DNA of 64,000 nucleotides from Phoronis australis (taxonomy: Eukaryota > Phoronida > Phoronidae), in NCBI GenBank assembly GCA_002633005.1, contig NMRA01000109.1, forward strand, positions 802,377 to 866,376, in the 5' to 3' direction. The notes beneath the pieces were generated by a model that was given only the letters and a program-made list of their open reading frames with translations, ran no database searches and was not told the DNA's origin. The position numbers and the translations under genes are program-made. Below, in pieces: positions 1 to 12,700 of the stretch; position 1 is the stretch's first letter; every line of letters begins with the position of its first letter.

Positions 1-526
1 TAGGTGAAAATCCAAGACATGCTAGACTTTTGAAAAAGTTAATTTCTATTCGTATTTGTAGGTCCAAATTCACGTCATACATTCATCCGTATAGACCAGA
101 CGATCTGAACCCCGACCCAACGCAACAGGATTCAAAATTGCGGGGGTTCCATTGCTATCCCTTACGTGCGTGAACTTGGAATCCTGAGTTCACGCGCGTG
201 ACTAAGCACACACTCGCACGTTGAGTGTGTAAACCATAGACATATCTTTATAGCTAGTAAATCAAACTGTTTTAAAATTTGTGTTTTAATGTGAATTTCT
301 TTGTATCACGGCTATTTTTTACTATTTATCACCGTGCACAGGCCTTAAATCTACCTGGCATCAATCTAAAGACCTAGTTTCTTGTATGGTTATGAGCCAT
401 CGTTAGATTTTTGTGCCTGAAACTCAGAGCTCCGCTTTGCCACATTAGGAACCAAACGACTGACAATTAATAGAGCACCTGTCACACATCCAAGAAACAA
501 CAGAACTTCATTGTAATTTACAGCAT

Positions 527-532
527 TTTATT
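527..532 (-). terminator. Possible polyadenylation signal of the long FARP transcript
   Basis: AATAAA on the minus strand, 3.1 kb after the stop. No closer canonical signal was seen, but variant hexamers could be used earlier. Confidence 0.3.
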
Positions 533-1689
533 TATAGTCAGATAAAAATTTAAACTGAATACATGCATCATGAATAAACTGTCTCAGGCAGTCATGTTTT
601 AACTAGTGAACGTCTGTTCAATTACATATGTATAAAATACCAGATGCAATAAAAGAAATGTTAACTTTGTCCATTGTAAAGACCTCTAAAATGTGCCTGG
701 GCTAAAAATGATACTAACGTACAGACTTATCATGTTATGCTATGAAATTAACTTGCTGGGAAACAAAATAGCACAGACATGCACTGACCACTGAGTATGT
801 GCTGCTAAAACACCAAGATGTCAACAAAGACAGGAAAAATCCCAGGTCTTGGGGTTAACATTTCACAATTACCATCAGGTTTGGGAACCGCTGGAAAATC
901 ATTCTATTCCTTTTAAAAAGGGAAACAAGGACAAGGAAGAACATGGAATCACATGATCTCGCCCTAATCACACCACACCACACTAATCACATGACCTCAC
1001 ATTACTAAGTTTTTGTGATCAGTAACTAAGGCCAAAGGAGCATATTCAGTTCTGCTCTGTTGAAAATTGAGTTGGTGGCGGTGGCCTGTGGTATTTTTGA
1101 TTAGTTGTCCATTTTTTTTCAAAAAGAAAACCCACATGAGAGGAGCAAAAATGCTGAGGGCTTGTTTTTTTACTGTCATTTAGGGAATCATGAAGTTTCA
1201 AATTTTGCCTAAACCTTGCTTAGCTGCTCCAAAAAACGAGAATCTGGCTGAAATTGATGTGGGCAGGCACTTGTTAGTCAGTAAGAGCAGCTTTCAAAAT
1301 GAGTCAGGGTGCAAACAAACCATGTTTTTGGCCTGACAATGAGGTTTTAGAAGGAACTACATAATCATTCTATAGCACTAACCACAGGTATTCACAATGA
1401 ATTGTTTCTATTTCTAGATCGCTTTTCTTCTGTACTTGAGTTTTTCAAAACAATATGAGAAAATGAAAGAACATCATCCTGAAAACATAACCAGAAATAG
1501 AATACTTCACTTTGTTTTAAAAATCTCCAAATTTTATGTCCATGAGATAACAAAAACACTATTCTGGAAATCACAGTAGCAAGACTTAACCAGTGACAGC
1601 CTATTGCAAAGTAGTAACAATTCATCCAATTAGTCAGACTTCCAGTAACACCTGGTGGTACAATGAGGTATTTCTATATCCCAATAGAC

Positions 1690-1942
1690 CAGGGCTTGGA
1701 ATGACCCATGACGAAAAAAGAGGAAATTTTTCCAGGTGACGTATCATTCTACAAATAAATAGGCTTATGTGATAGAAATACTTTTTGCGTTGTAAAATTT
1801 AACTGCAAGAGAGTTTTTTTTTGCATGAATAAATTCAAAATAATGATAAAAAAGAGATGAAAAAAGAGAAAACTGGAAATCAAATGAGAAATTGAAACCA
1901 AAAAGAGGAAATCCTCTTAAAATAGGAACATTCCAAGCCCTG
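1690..1942. mobile_element. hAT-like MITE, copy 1
   Basis: About 253 bases starting CAGGGCTTGGAATG and ending CATTCCAAGCCCTG, an inverted pair. ATAGAC lies directly outside both ends, as expected of a target duplication. The interior is AT-rich with no coding capacity. A second copy lies at 4169-4361. Confidence 0.65.
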
Positions 1943-3664
1943 ATAGACACAACTCAGCCTTAGAACATATATATATGTAGAGCCTTGTATGCTGTTTAAA
2001 ATGAAAGTTAAATCTATTTCACATGTCAGCTACAATCCAATAGATGTCGCTGTGTTCAGTTGTGACAACATGGCATTACTGTCAGTATCAGAAGCCATCT
2101 AGGAAAACAGCGGCTTAAATGCACTTCCCTTCTAAGATGAAAGTCAAGCTCAAAAAATAATTTGTACCTACAACATTGCAGGATTTACCGCAGTACACAC
2201 ACGACAAAAACACAGTCAACGATGAGATCTATCTACCAAGACTAGGTCACTCTAATGGCAAAATCACGCAAGATCCTCCAAAATACACAATTTCTCATGG
2301 TACTCACTGAACTTAAAAGGCCCACTCTTAGGGACCCCATTTCACAGGACAAACTAATCAGGTACCTGTACATTAAACATTATCTACATTTATACAACCC
2401 TCCTGTTACATCCTCTTATGAACACGAGCTCCCTGGGACCTTATAGCATGGTGCAGATGAAGAGACACATACTCAGACCGCTGGTACAAGTGCCAGTAAG
2501 CTCAGCACACTGCTCCATGCTTGGTTACTCGCAAACAAAGGAAAGTGGTCAGCCGAATATGTCAGTTGAGCTAGACCATTCAACTCTTGCCTTATTCCCA
2601 TGCCTTCCTGTGACCTATGTGTTCAGCTTACTGGTAGTGGAAGCCACTGGTTGAGCGTGTAGCTCTTCATCTGCACCAGGCCAAACTCATACAGTAAACT
2701 CCCTAGGTTGAATGGCCTACCCGCATGGGTGGTTCAGTTGTTCTAGTTCATATACTTGACCCTTCACAGAAGTCTAATTTCAAACTATTGGATAAAATCA
2801 TGTCTCTGGCTGATGCGAGTTTCACAGTAATTTGCAAAACGTTATTCAATACTATTTCGACCAACTACATTTTGTACACAGACGGCATCGCTAATCCAGT
2901 CCAACGTGAAGTTCTTTTGCAGCTAGACACGAAGGCTGATCTTCAGACTCTGTACCTGATCTCCTGTCAGAACCACAAAATGCATCATTCAACCCCATAT
3001 ACCTTCCTGTTGACCATTTGGCATGAAACAGTGACTGTACATGTATTTGTCGCAACCAAGTTTGTTCGGGTGACAATTACGACTTGTGTTCACAAGACAC
3101 AATGGTCAACAACGATGACTGAGAAGTTCAACAAACACAAGACACAAATTTGTAGCAGTTACGTCAACAAGATGCACATGATAGCCAGTCTGGTTTGTAT
3201 TTCTTTGTTAAGATGACAAACTTTCTGGCTGCACAACTCAACTTGAAATCACTCACTTGAAAGTCTTAGATATCTTGTAAAAATCGATAGTAATATACTC
3301 CATGGTCTTAATGGACAAATAAATACCCCAGTGAAATGACCATCAATAAGGCATCGTCCGCGGCAGACTTGACATAAGCAACACACAGCCATCTATCAAC
3401 AAATTCCAACAGCTCTCGGCTTGTGGCTTTCTTCTAAACCCAATACTGGATATGTCTCCGAATTGTGACGGTCTGAACAATGGCTTACAAGTCAACACTG
3501 TATTTCCCCAGCAACACAGGTACTCTTGAAATTTGCTTTGTTGCTGACCTCACCATTAAATAGCCCTTACAACTGACTCAAGTACCCAAGCATGTAATCA
3601 ATTCGCACTCTGCTGTCACAGTGACCTTGGACCATGTCGTCACAATAACCTTTTTGACCTGACC

Positions 3665-3755
3665 TTAGGCCCTGTCTGGAGTGTCACTCTCCATCCTACT
3701 GAAAACCCTCATACGCCTAGCATTGTGGGTAGCACTGTTAATGACCTCCATCCAC
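3665..3755 (-). CDS. FARP1/2: FARP exon 21 (PH2 C-terminal helix and stop)
   Basis: 91 bases after a TTTGCAG acceptor. It completes Arg and gives [20 protein letters not shown] followed by MESDTPDRA and TAA (3667-3665). WMEVI...SAT is the PH C-terminal helix; the final residues differ from vertebrates. It is too short to appear as an ORF by itself and was found by phase and homology. Confidence 0.92.
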
Positions 3756-6700
3756 CTGCAAAGAGCCACATATTAGAAACTCTTTCATGCATCATAGTCG
3801 ACTCTTGCGAATGAGACTTGAACTATGCTTCTTAGAAACGAAAAGATCAAGAGCTTGTCTTGACATTTTTGATAAGTATGCACGGACCTTACATCCGAAA
3901 ATGAATCTAACAGCTTACTATTTTAAATGACTTATTCTTATTAAAATAACATAGGTAAAAAATTCAATTTCAGGCTTCAAAAGGGACCCCAGCTTTTAGG
4001 CCACCTTATATTAAAAAAGGAGGGCCCCGCTCTTTGGTCGTCTTCAGGCCGGTGCTCAATTTTAATATAGGGGTCACACTTCCGAGGTTCGAAATTGAAA
4101 TTTTACCAGAGAACACAGCAAAATAAAAAAATTGTCGACTGTCAGAATTAAGTGGTAATCACATATCTCAGGGCTTGGTATGACCAATGACAAAAAAGAG
4201 GAAATTTTTTTAGAAGATGTATTGTTCTACAAATAAATATGCTTATGTGAATGTTTTTTTTTTGAATGAATAAAGTCAAAATAAAAAAGAGACAAAAAGA
4301 GGAAACTAGAAATCAAATAAGAGAAAATCAAAACCAAAAAAGAGGAAAATTTGAAGCCCTGATGTCTGCAAATATCAAAACAGCACTGCTGAACACTCAC
4401 CTTTCAAATGTGTACTGGCTCTCAGCTCGGAAAAAGTACACATGGTTCTTGAACTGAAGTTTGAACACGTAGTCTTTGTGTATTCCATCCTCGTCGCCAG
4501 GAGTGCTGACGGCATAACCTAGCAAAGGCAAGCTGGCTAGAGGGAAGTCATCCTGTGGAGCGAACAAATAGCAAGATTGAGTTATAAAAACAGGTAAGGT
4601 CAACACAGGACTAAATATAACAAAAACGACATAGCGTACATGACTTGTAACCTTTAAGTCCATACTCGGATCAAGTCATAAACGCAAAAACTTCAAAAAA
4701 CAAGTTCGCAAAGGGGGATTCAAGCAATGAACATAATTTGTAAACTTCTGTTGATCCACTAGGTAATCATGTAAAATTACATACATTTACTCCACGTATT
4801 CTCAAGGACAATCAAGAGAAAAAATCATCAACAAACATTAATACTTGAAACTACTTGAAAACAGACCCATCACATGCAAGCAATTCTAAAGTTTACTCAA
4901 AGCAAACTATAACATTGATCAGTTTGCAAGTCAAATCTTTAAAGAAAGTTCAATTGTTTTGAGCCATTTAGAACTTTGAAACACTCACCTGGAAGGTTTT
5001 GTAGAAAAATAGACAGAAATTCGTGAAGACAACCCATAACTTCTGCCAGCCACTGCTGTTTTTGAACTTACGGAGGAGATAACCACTCAACTGATTCTGA
5101 AAGTTGAAAACAGAAAAATGTCATAGGCAGACGTACTTTGACAACAAGAATGAACTGAACTCCTCGACAGGATGCCAGACAGCTATTGTGACCTGCATCA
5201 TATAAATAACAATGTTACTCTTATTTGACCTTAAGCATTAGGCATGAATTATAATTCATGTGAGCCTTAGTAAAAACTTAGTACTTGTTCCAACTGTTTT
5301 AGCAAACATATGCATACATGTACATGAGGATATTTTCAGTGTCAAGTTATTGCTCTGTTCTTAAACTATCTCACTGGTAAGCTTTTTTAGAACTGTATTT
5401 CCCATAAAAATCATTTTGAATTTGAGTCAAGATGTATGGTTTAAGCCATTACATCAATCAAAATTCAACAAGTAACCTTTTAACTGAAATTTCTTCAAAA
5501 ATGTGATCATCTTTAAAAAATGGGCATTCGGGATTTGGCAAAACTGTCTTCCCGTCGTTAAACTGGAGTTATCTCCAAAGAAACTGATAGTAAACTGGGA
5601 TAAGAAAACTAAAGTACCCAACTCGCCGATCGGCACGTTTGGCTGAGACAGGGTAACTTACCAAAAAGCGTGTGCGGCAGTGAAAGAGTTATTTAGTAGT
5701 TTATTTATCTATTTAGTCCATTCAAGCTAAAAATTACATTCTAAGACATAGACATGATAACCAAATTTTCTACCGTATACTGTTCAAAGCAAACGTCAAA
5801 TCTACCATAAAAAATCTGATCAAGACACAGTGCCCAGAGAGCCTCATGTACCTTGATGGCCTTTCTGTGGTCCCTATAGCTGACACTGGTATTTCTGTGC
5901 CAGCAGACATGCATGGTTGTGTTGGCGCGGTGTTGGATCTGCTTCTCAACAGGAGGCGCCATCTCTTCACCATCAATGTTCTCCGTCGAACCTGAAAATG
6001 TACGCAGCATGACAGTGTTTGCATAATAGTCTTTCTCTGAAAATCAAAATACATATTTCACACTAAACTAGAGACAAAATGCATGAATCAGTCAAAGGAC
6101 ATATGATGAGAGCATTCAGTCACACAATAAACTATTTCCTTCTTGTAAATCCGGACCACATGACTTAAGCCCAATGCACAGAACCTAGTTACACACAAAT
6201 CCACAGACAGTCAATATTTTCAACGTCTTTCTGAAGCCTGGCAACAACCTATCCATCAGTTCATTATACACAGCTACATTTCTAGAAACCAAAAAGGTTC
6301 AACGTCACAATGACACCATGAACAAAAAATGGCATGAGCAGTCCGTAGATACTTCCATCCTATGCGACAATCCACACTTTTCACAGTCTTTCTCTGAGTT
6401 ATGAAATTCTGCCAAGATTAAATGAAGACGAAAAACGCAACGGAAAATTATTGCAAGACAAACATACAATCATTAGTAACATGTTTCATATCAGTTTGTT
6501 TCTTGTCATGCCACTTTCCATGTCAACTGCACAAAATGCACCGATTTGGACTGATTTTCAAGCAATATTCCACAAAGTAGTATGTTTGAAATCGTAAAAT
6601 GACCTCATCAAAACTCTTTATCTTCTTGCCACCATGCAGACTGTGGAATCAACACATGCCCATCGTGTTCAACATATGCTTTTCACACACTGACCAATGC

Positions 6701-9700
6701 ACCATGCAGACAGCAAGATGTTTTAGTGGCATCAAAATTCAAAATGCATTTATCACCGTGAAATTAATCAAGACCAATGAGACGTCTAGTCGTGGGTAGC
6801 GGTAACCGTAGTTAAAACATTTAGTTAATGTGAAAACCCGTGCTCAATTCAATGGTTACATGCTTTTCGTGACAAGAACTTTGCTTGATGCTTCCAAGCA
6901 AATCAGCTGACAGTAAAAAAGGTTAAAGGTCATGTGTCTTCATCAGGAAGACGTCTGCTCAAAATAAAGAACGACTCAGGGAAACAAGTGAATGTAATTA
7001 CAACATTGGTTTAACACAAGAGGAGATAAAAATGACGAAAAATCCCTAAGCTATAGAGACGAATGTGTTGTGGAAAATTGAACGTGTCTGTTCAATAACT
7101 GCATGCAGGCAATACAAAAACTGTTAATAAAATCTGCCGTCATGACCAGTCTTACCTCTGGCGTTTTTTGCGCCTCGTTCTGAAATCAAGCGTCAACCTT
7201 AAATGTGACTTTCATGTTAGAGAATCAATGAAAAGCGAACATATGAATTTCAAAAATTTCTTCAGCATCAAAGACTCACTAATCTCAGTTTTACGAGTTT
7301 TCGCCCACTTGCGTAAGTTGCAGCAACTTCAATAAATTCTTTTCAAAGTTTGCTCAAACAAAAATCATAGGTTTGGAAATGACCCAAAACTTTTATAGGT
7401 GGCCGCTTCACGATTTTAGGTGTGCTTTGATGAAATGTTTTAGGTGAAGTATTAGCCACTTTAGGGAGTTGAAGATGGCAGTTGTTCATGGGTGACTGCC
7501 CCTTTTTCCATAAAGCACGTGTCACAAATAAAGGAAACGTTTGCCGTAGTCTAATAAAAGTTAATTTTATGAACGTATGAAATTAGCTCCTATCTGAAAG
7601 GAAGGTATGCCTTCCCATAACGACCCAAATAAAAAATTCAAGTGATTTTGCAATAGTAAAACATTACAGCAAATAAAACCCAGTATAGTGCCTCTCCAGC
7701 TTCAACTCGTACATAACACATGTGACTCCAACATTCTCTTGCACGTAACGCATCTAATGCAGGGAGAATTTCCCAATCAGGACACTCACTTGTGCTACCT
7801 CGTAAACTCTGGAACTTGATACCAGCCTCAATTCTCTGTGTCCGTGCCGCGCGGCTGGCATCATTAAGGTCCTCCATCCACTTATCCTTCTCCTCTTGAG
7901 AACTAATGGAATGAACAACCACACGTGAATAATTCAGCAGAAATCAGAAGGAAGCACCAATTGTCTACCATGCACTACTTCATAGTGATGGAATATTTAA
8001 AACAAAATCGTTTTCACATGCGCTTGTCATTTATTTGCTGTTCCAAATAAAAGCCGGCACAGTGAGGACCTCTAAGGTCAGTAGGTGTCGCCTCTAAGTT
8101 CAATAGGTGGCGTCTCTGAGTTCGATAGGTTGCACTAGTGAAACAACAATATGTACTATCAAGTCAAGCGGGACCCCTATCTCACAAATATCACTATGCT
8201 CGTGAAGAGTTTACTGTTCTTAAATCTACTCTTTAACATATAGAAAGAGGCTCATGTCTTCCTAAGCCCTCCTTATTGATTACTATGCCACTCATTGCTT
8301 TCATGTGGAAGGCCAGTTGCCTAGAAATCCACGGTTATCATACTCAGGCATAATGCACTGAAAGTAATGGCTCTCCTAAGTAGTTTTGAAAGTTGGCAGA
8401 CTCCAAACATTTACAAATATGATGTTTTTATTGTAGGCAGCAAACATTTTTATACAAGTCTCATTAAACACATGACCTTTTCCGGTATAATCATGGTGAT
8501 TGAACTAGAAAAAGTCAAAGTCAAGCCGATATTTTCCTATCATAAAATGAAAGTGTGAACACAGTAGCCATCCCACCTTGCTGCTACCAAGAGACACCTG
8601 TTGCCACCATAGATAGTGAAACTGTTTGCTACTGCCATCTTTGGGTCAGTTTCTTCAACCTATACAACAAATGAAGAGACAATACATTACCACAGTTGAA
8701 TAAAATAAAACAGGTTGAAATAACCAACGTTCCTGACGTATTGAAATAGCTAGTCATAATGTTGTGGTGAACTAAGTTAATAACTTCTGTATACGTAGAA
8801 AACAGCAGGTAAAAGATCGCTAGGTGACATGTTACATTTTTCATGCGATTAATTACTAAAAACCTTTCTAAACTTTATTATTAGCATCCAAAGTTGGAAG
8901 ACATATACATGTTTGTACGAATGAACTCTATTATATACAGTTATTAAGATCTGGTAAGTACATTTCCTTTACAATCAGACCACCTTGACTACAAACACAT
9001 CTGTTCACTCCTTTAAGACTGACTCACAATGTCCATGTACATAGAAGATACAGAAATGTGACTCACAATCATTCCTCGAAGTGGTAGCTGGCCGTGAACT
9101 TTGAACTGTAGTGCAGGGGTCGAAGTTCGGCTGGTATAAATTAAAGTGTCCGAAAACAAGAAGAACATTCTCTGTTGGTAGCCCTTCCTCGAAAGCTTCT
9201 GGAGACAACCCTCTCTGAGGAATTTCTTAAAAAAACACAAAGCACACTGCTATGGGCATGATTAGTAAGCCTGCTGGCAACACTCATCTACAGAGTGCAC
9301 TTCTTCCTACATACAAAGCATAAAATGTTACAAGTGAGGGCATTCAAATAAAAACCATTAAACGCAAGCAGGCCCTCAGCTAATACCTCAGTAGATATAT
9401 CTAAGGTGATAACAGAGGGCAGTAGTAGTGAAGAATCCCAGTTTAGGGACTGAACAAAGTTCTTAACATAACTAGCAGCAAGGATTTTTTTGTTTGAGGA
9501 GTGTTGCATGGTTGGGTTCCACACACGGTCTCTAAAGGCAGCTGTTTAATTTCAAGCAATTTGTGCACATGGAAATAAGTCAACATCATCAAACACTTCT
9601 AATAGGTTGAATCTAACTCAGATTTCTTTTTGGCCATGCCAACAAGCTTTCAGTAAAGAACTCCGGTTAAGGATATTCCATATAAAAGCTTAAGTTCATT

Positions 9701-12700
9701 TGAATTGAAAACTAGCTGAAAACTTTTCACGGAAGTCTTTAAAAGTTAGGGATGCCTCTAGTACTGACCTTTTCATGCGTTCAGCCACCGAACATCGGAC
9801 AATGAGTCACACCACATAAGTTGTACATATTCAACCATTAACAATCGTGGAACAAATTCTGTAAACCTCGTCACTCATGAGATGTAAAAAATCTTGCTTC
9901 ATGGATAGAATTGTTGAGTTCACACTCAGTTTACTAGCGAAATTCAGCATTGCAGGCTTGCCAACCAATAACAGTAGTACTAGCCATTTTGCTAGTGCAC
10001 GGTTACAGTAAGGTCCTGAGCTCACTTGCAAATCATTTCAAGTCTGTTGCACCACTCTGTCAATACTTATCAACTTGGGTAACCACCCTGTGTTGACCAC
10101 GACCATTAGCATTTGCAAAACCAACGAAACAGAAAGTCACGCATTAAGAACACCACAACACAGCACCTCACACCCACTCCACCTACCCTGGACGGCTGTA
10201 CCAATCCATCGACGCCTATCAAGTCCCGCTCCAACTCAATCAGCTTGTGTAAGTTCTCCAACTCGTCCATCTTATCCTGGAACGTGTTCGTCAACTCCTG
10301 GATCTTCTGCAGGGAGGCCTTGCAGTCGTGATAATCCTGGTGCTCAGTTGTGTAGTGATTCACCAGGCCTGAAATACAAAGTAAATGAACATTTCACAAG
10401 ATCTCACACCCATGGAGCCAGTTGCCAACTGCGGTTTCTAGAGCATGCAGGAATGAGTCTTTCTCTTTGGGGGTTGTCTGCCATTCACGTTTGTAACTCA
10501 GTCTTACAGCTGAGTCGAATACAACAGAACAGGTCAAGGACAAAAACAAAACTACGTAACTGCAACACTGAGACAGGAATTGAACCCATGACCTTGTGCA
10601 AAACCAACTACACTAAATCATATTGACATTACAGGCCTGGAATTGGCATCTATAATTTAGTGGACGGTGTGATGTTCAGACTGGTACAAGCAAACCAGGC
10701 TGACGTCTACGGATGAGCAGGGTAAACAGGGTCAGACCCCAGCATGAGTCTTAACACTAACATTGAAGAATAGCACTGCCTTAGAATCTAGTGCGTAACT
10801 GCGTTTGAACTAATGAAACAACCAGTCAGACAACACTCCCACCTATTGCTTGACAGTCGAAACTTGGGGAGTCTCAAGTATTTCAACTGCCACTACTTAC
10901 AAATTTACGGTAATAAAGTTTCTTCAAACTAGAAGAAAACTAATAGCCATAATTGTCATTTTCTATTGACTTACAGCAATGCTAATCATGATAAGAATTT
11001 CACCACCAGGTGTAGTTAGTGTCATGGCTCAAAGGATGCGAATGATAACGAAAAAGTTCATATCATTCATCAGACAAAATAAAATGTCACTGTTTCACCA
11101 TATTGTGGTCGAAACTGAAAGAGCTTCAGCACAACATGTTTGCTAATTAAGGCTATCTAACTTTAGCGCATCATATCAGAAATGGCCGATCGGATTCATA
11201 TCAAACAATTTTCCATGCACTGTTTTGCAAAAAGCTGCTAGGAATCATTTTTAAATGTTTCCACTTATGCATTAGGGGCTAATAAAATAAAACTTTTTCA
11301 ATGATATTGAAAAAAAAATTTAAAATTGCATAAAATGAAAACGAAATAATACAGGAAACTGTAACGGCATTTTTGAGATTTTGTGATGAACATTTATATC
11401 AACTGAAATTTGGTCATGTTACTTATACAGTTTGTTTACTATGAATGTGCATTTCATTTTTGCTAAATTTAACTGAAAATACATGGTCAGGTGACCCAAT
11501 TCATGGACGATTGATAAAAAGTCACAAATCGAATTCTACCGGCTTTCTACTTTCAAAAACTATATACTTTAACGGAGTTTAAATGTATAATTTGTAAATA
11601 TCTGGCAAAATACAAAACATGTCCCCAAGGTCCTTCATAACTTTGATTCCAAACCCCACCGGCAAGCCTAATCTACTTACGCTGCAGTATGATCTCGTAA
11701 TGCAGCAGGCGCTGTGCCGGCTTCAGCAGGAAGGTCACCAGGGGGAGGTAGCAGACCTTCTGAGACTCGAAGTCCTTGTACGTCTGCTCAAACAGGCGAT
11801 CCTCCTTGACCGCCTGTTCAAGCTCCGTCAAGATCTCCCCGTGCTGGCTGATGTAGGCCTGGTACAGGTGCAGCACTCCCCGTAGGTTGCTTAGTACCAC
11901 GTCACCAATTTTCTGGTGGTTTCCATTAAGGTGAGCGTTTGACTTGCCCTCCCTGTCAATGACAACACATTTATACACAGATTGGTCTAGCTTACACAGC
12001 ACATAAGGGCAAATTGGTCGGGAGCGGCCAAAACTGGTCATCATACAATGTAAATAAAATAGGGCTGAGTTCCCAAAACCCCAGACATAGTCTTGCACTT
12101 GCGGTGAAATATCTTCGCTAATGGAATGAAAGCAAGAGAATTGTATCCCATAATCTATGAATTAAATCTCATAATTCCACATTCCCACCTCACTGACCAA
12201 TCACTTCAGTGGTGGCCATTTTGTTAGGTTACGCTACTAAAGTCTCGAGCATTCTCGTGAAACACTTGACTTTCACTCGCACAGTTGTGCATGAGCTCGC
12301 TTTCCAATTTCTTATGTCCAGTCTTCAATAAACATTACATGTCGGTTTTTACAAAGCTCATAAGTCCTGACCAATTTTGTAGCAATCATATGGATTTAGT
12401 CAAAAGTTCAAAGCAGATTTACTTAGCCCCAAGATGGTGATTTCACTCAAAATAGATTCAGGGCTGTTCCAGTAAAATCCGTGTGGGAGGGGGGGGGGGG
12501 NGGGGGGGGGGATGGCAGTACAAACAAAAATTCATGGGTGGTTGTCTTCAGAAAAAAACTCAAATTATGGGTGGTCGTTCCTGTAAGATTTGATGCATTA
12601 AAAATGGGTGGTATTTTTTGACCTGTAAATGTTGACAGGTTGGTTACTTCAGCCATCAAAACTCAAATAATGCAATTTGCAATTGGCTTATATCCTAACT

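Larger units (their letters stand above)
527..3664 (-). other. Probable FARP 3' UTR and downstream region
   Basis: No recognisable gene follows the FARP stop to the left edge. The first canonical AATAAA on the minus strand that I see is at 532-527, so the 3' UTR could be up to 3.1 kb. A hAT-like MITE (1690-1942) lies inside. A 163-codon plus-strand ORF here has no features I recognise. Confidence 0.35.

Noticed and set aside
2725-3216. 163-codon plus-strand ORF
   Set aside because: No domain, no splice-linked partner, no Kozak or promoter context, and biased only by AT-rich sequence antisense to the FARP 3' region.
10075-10626. 183-codon plus-strand ORF
   Set aside because: Antisense shadow of DH exon 14, extended by chance.
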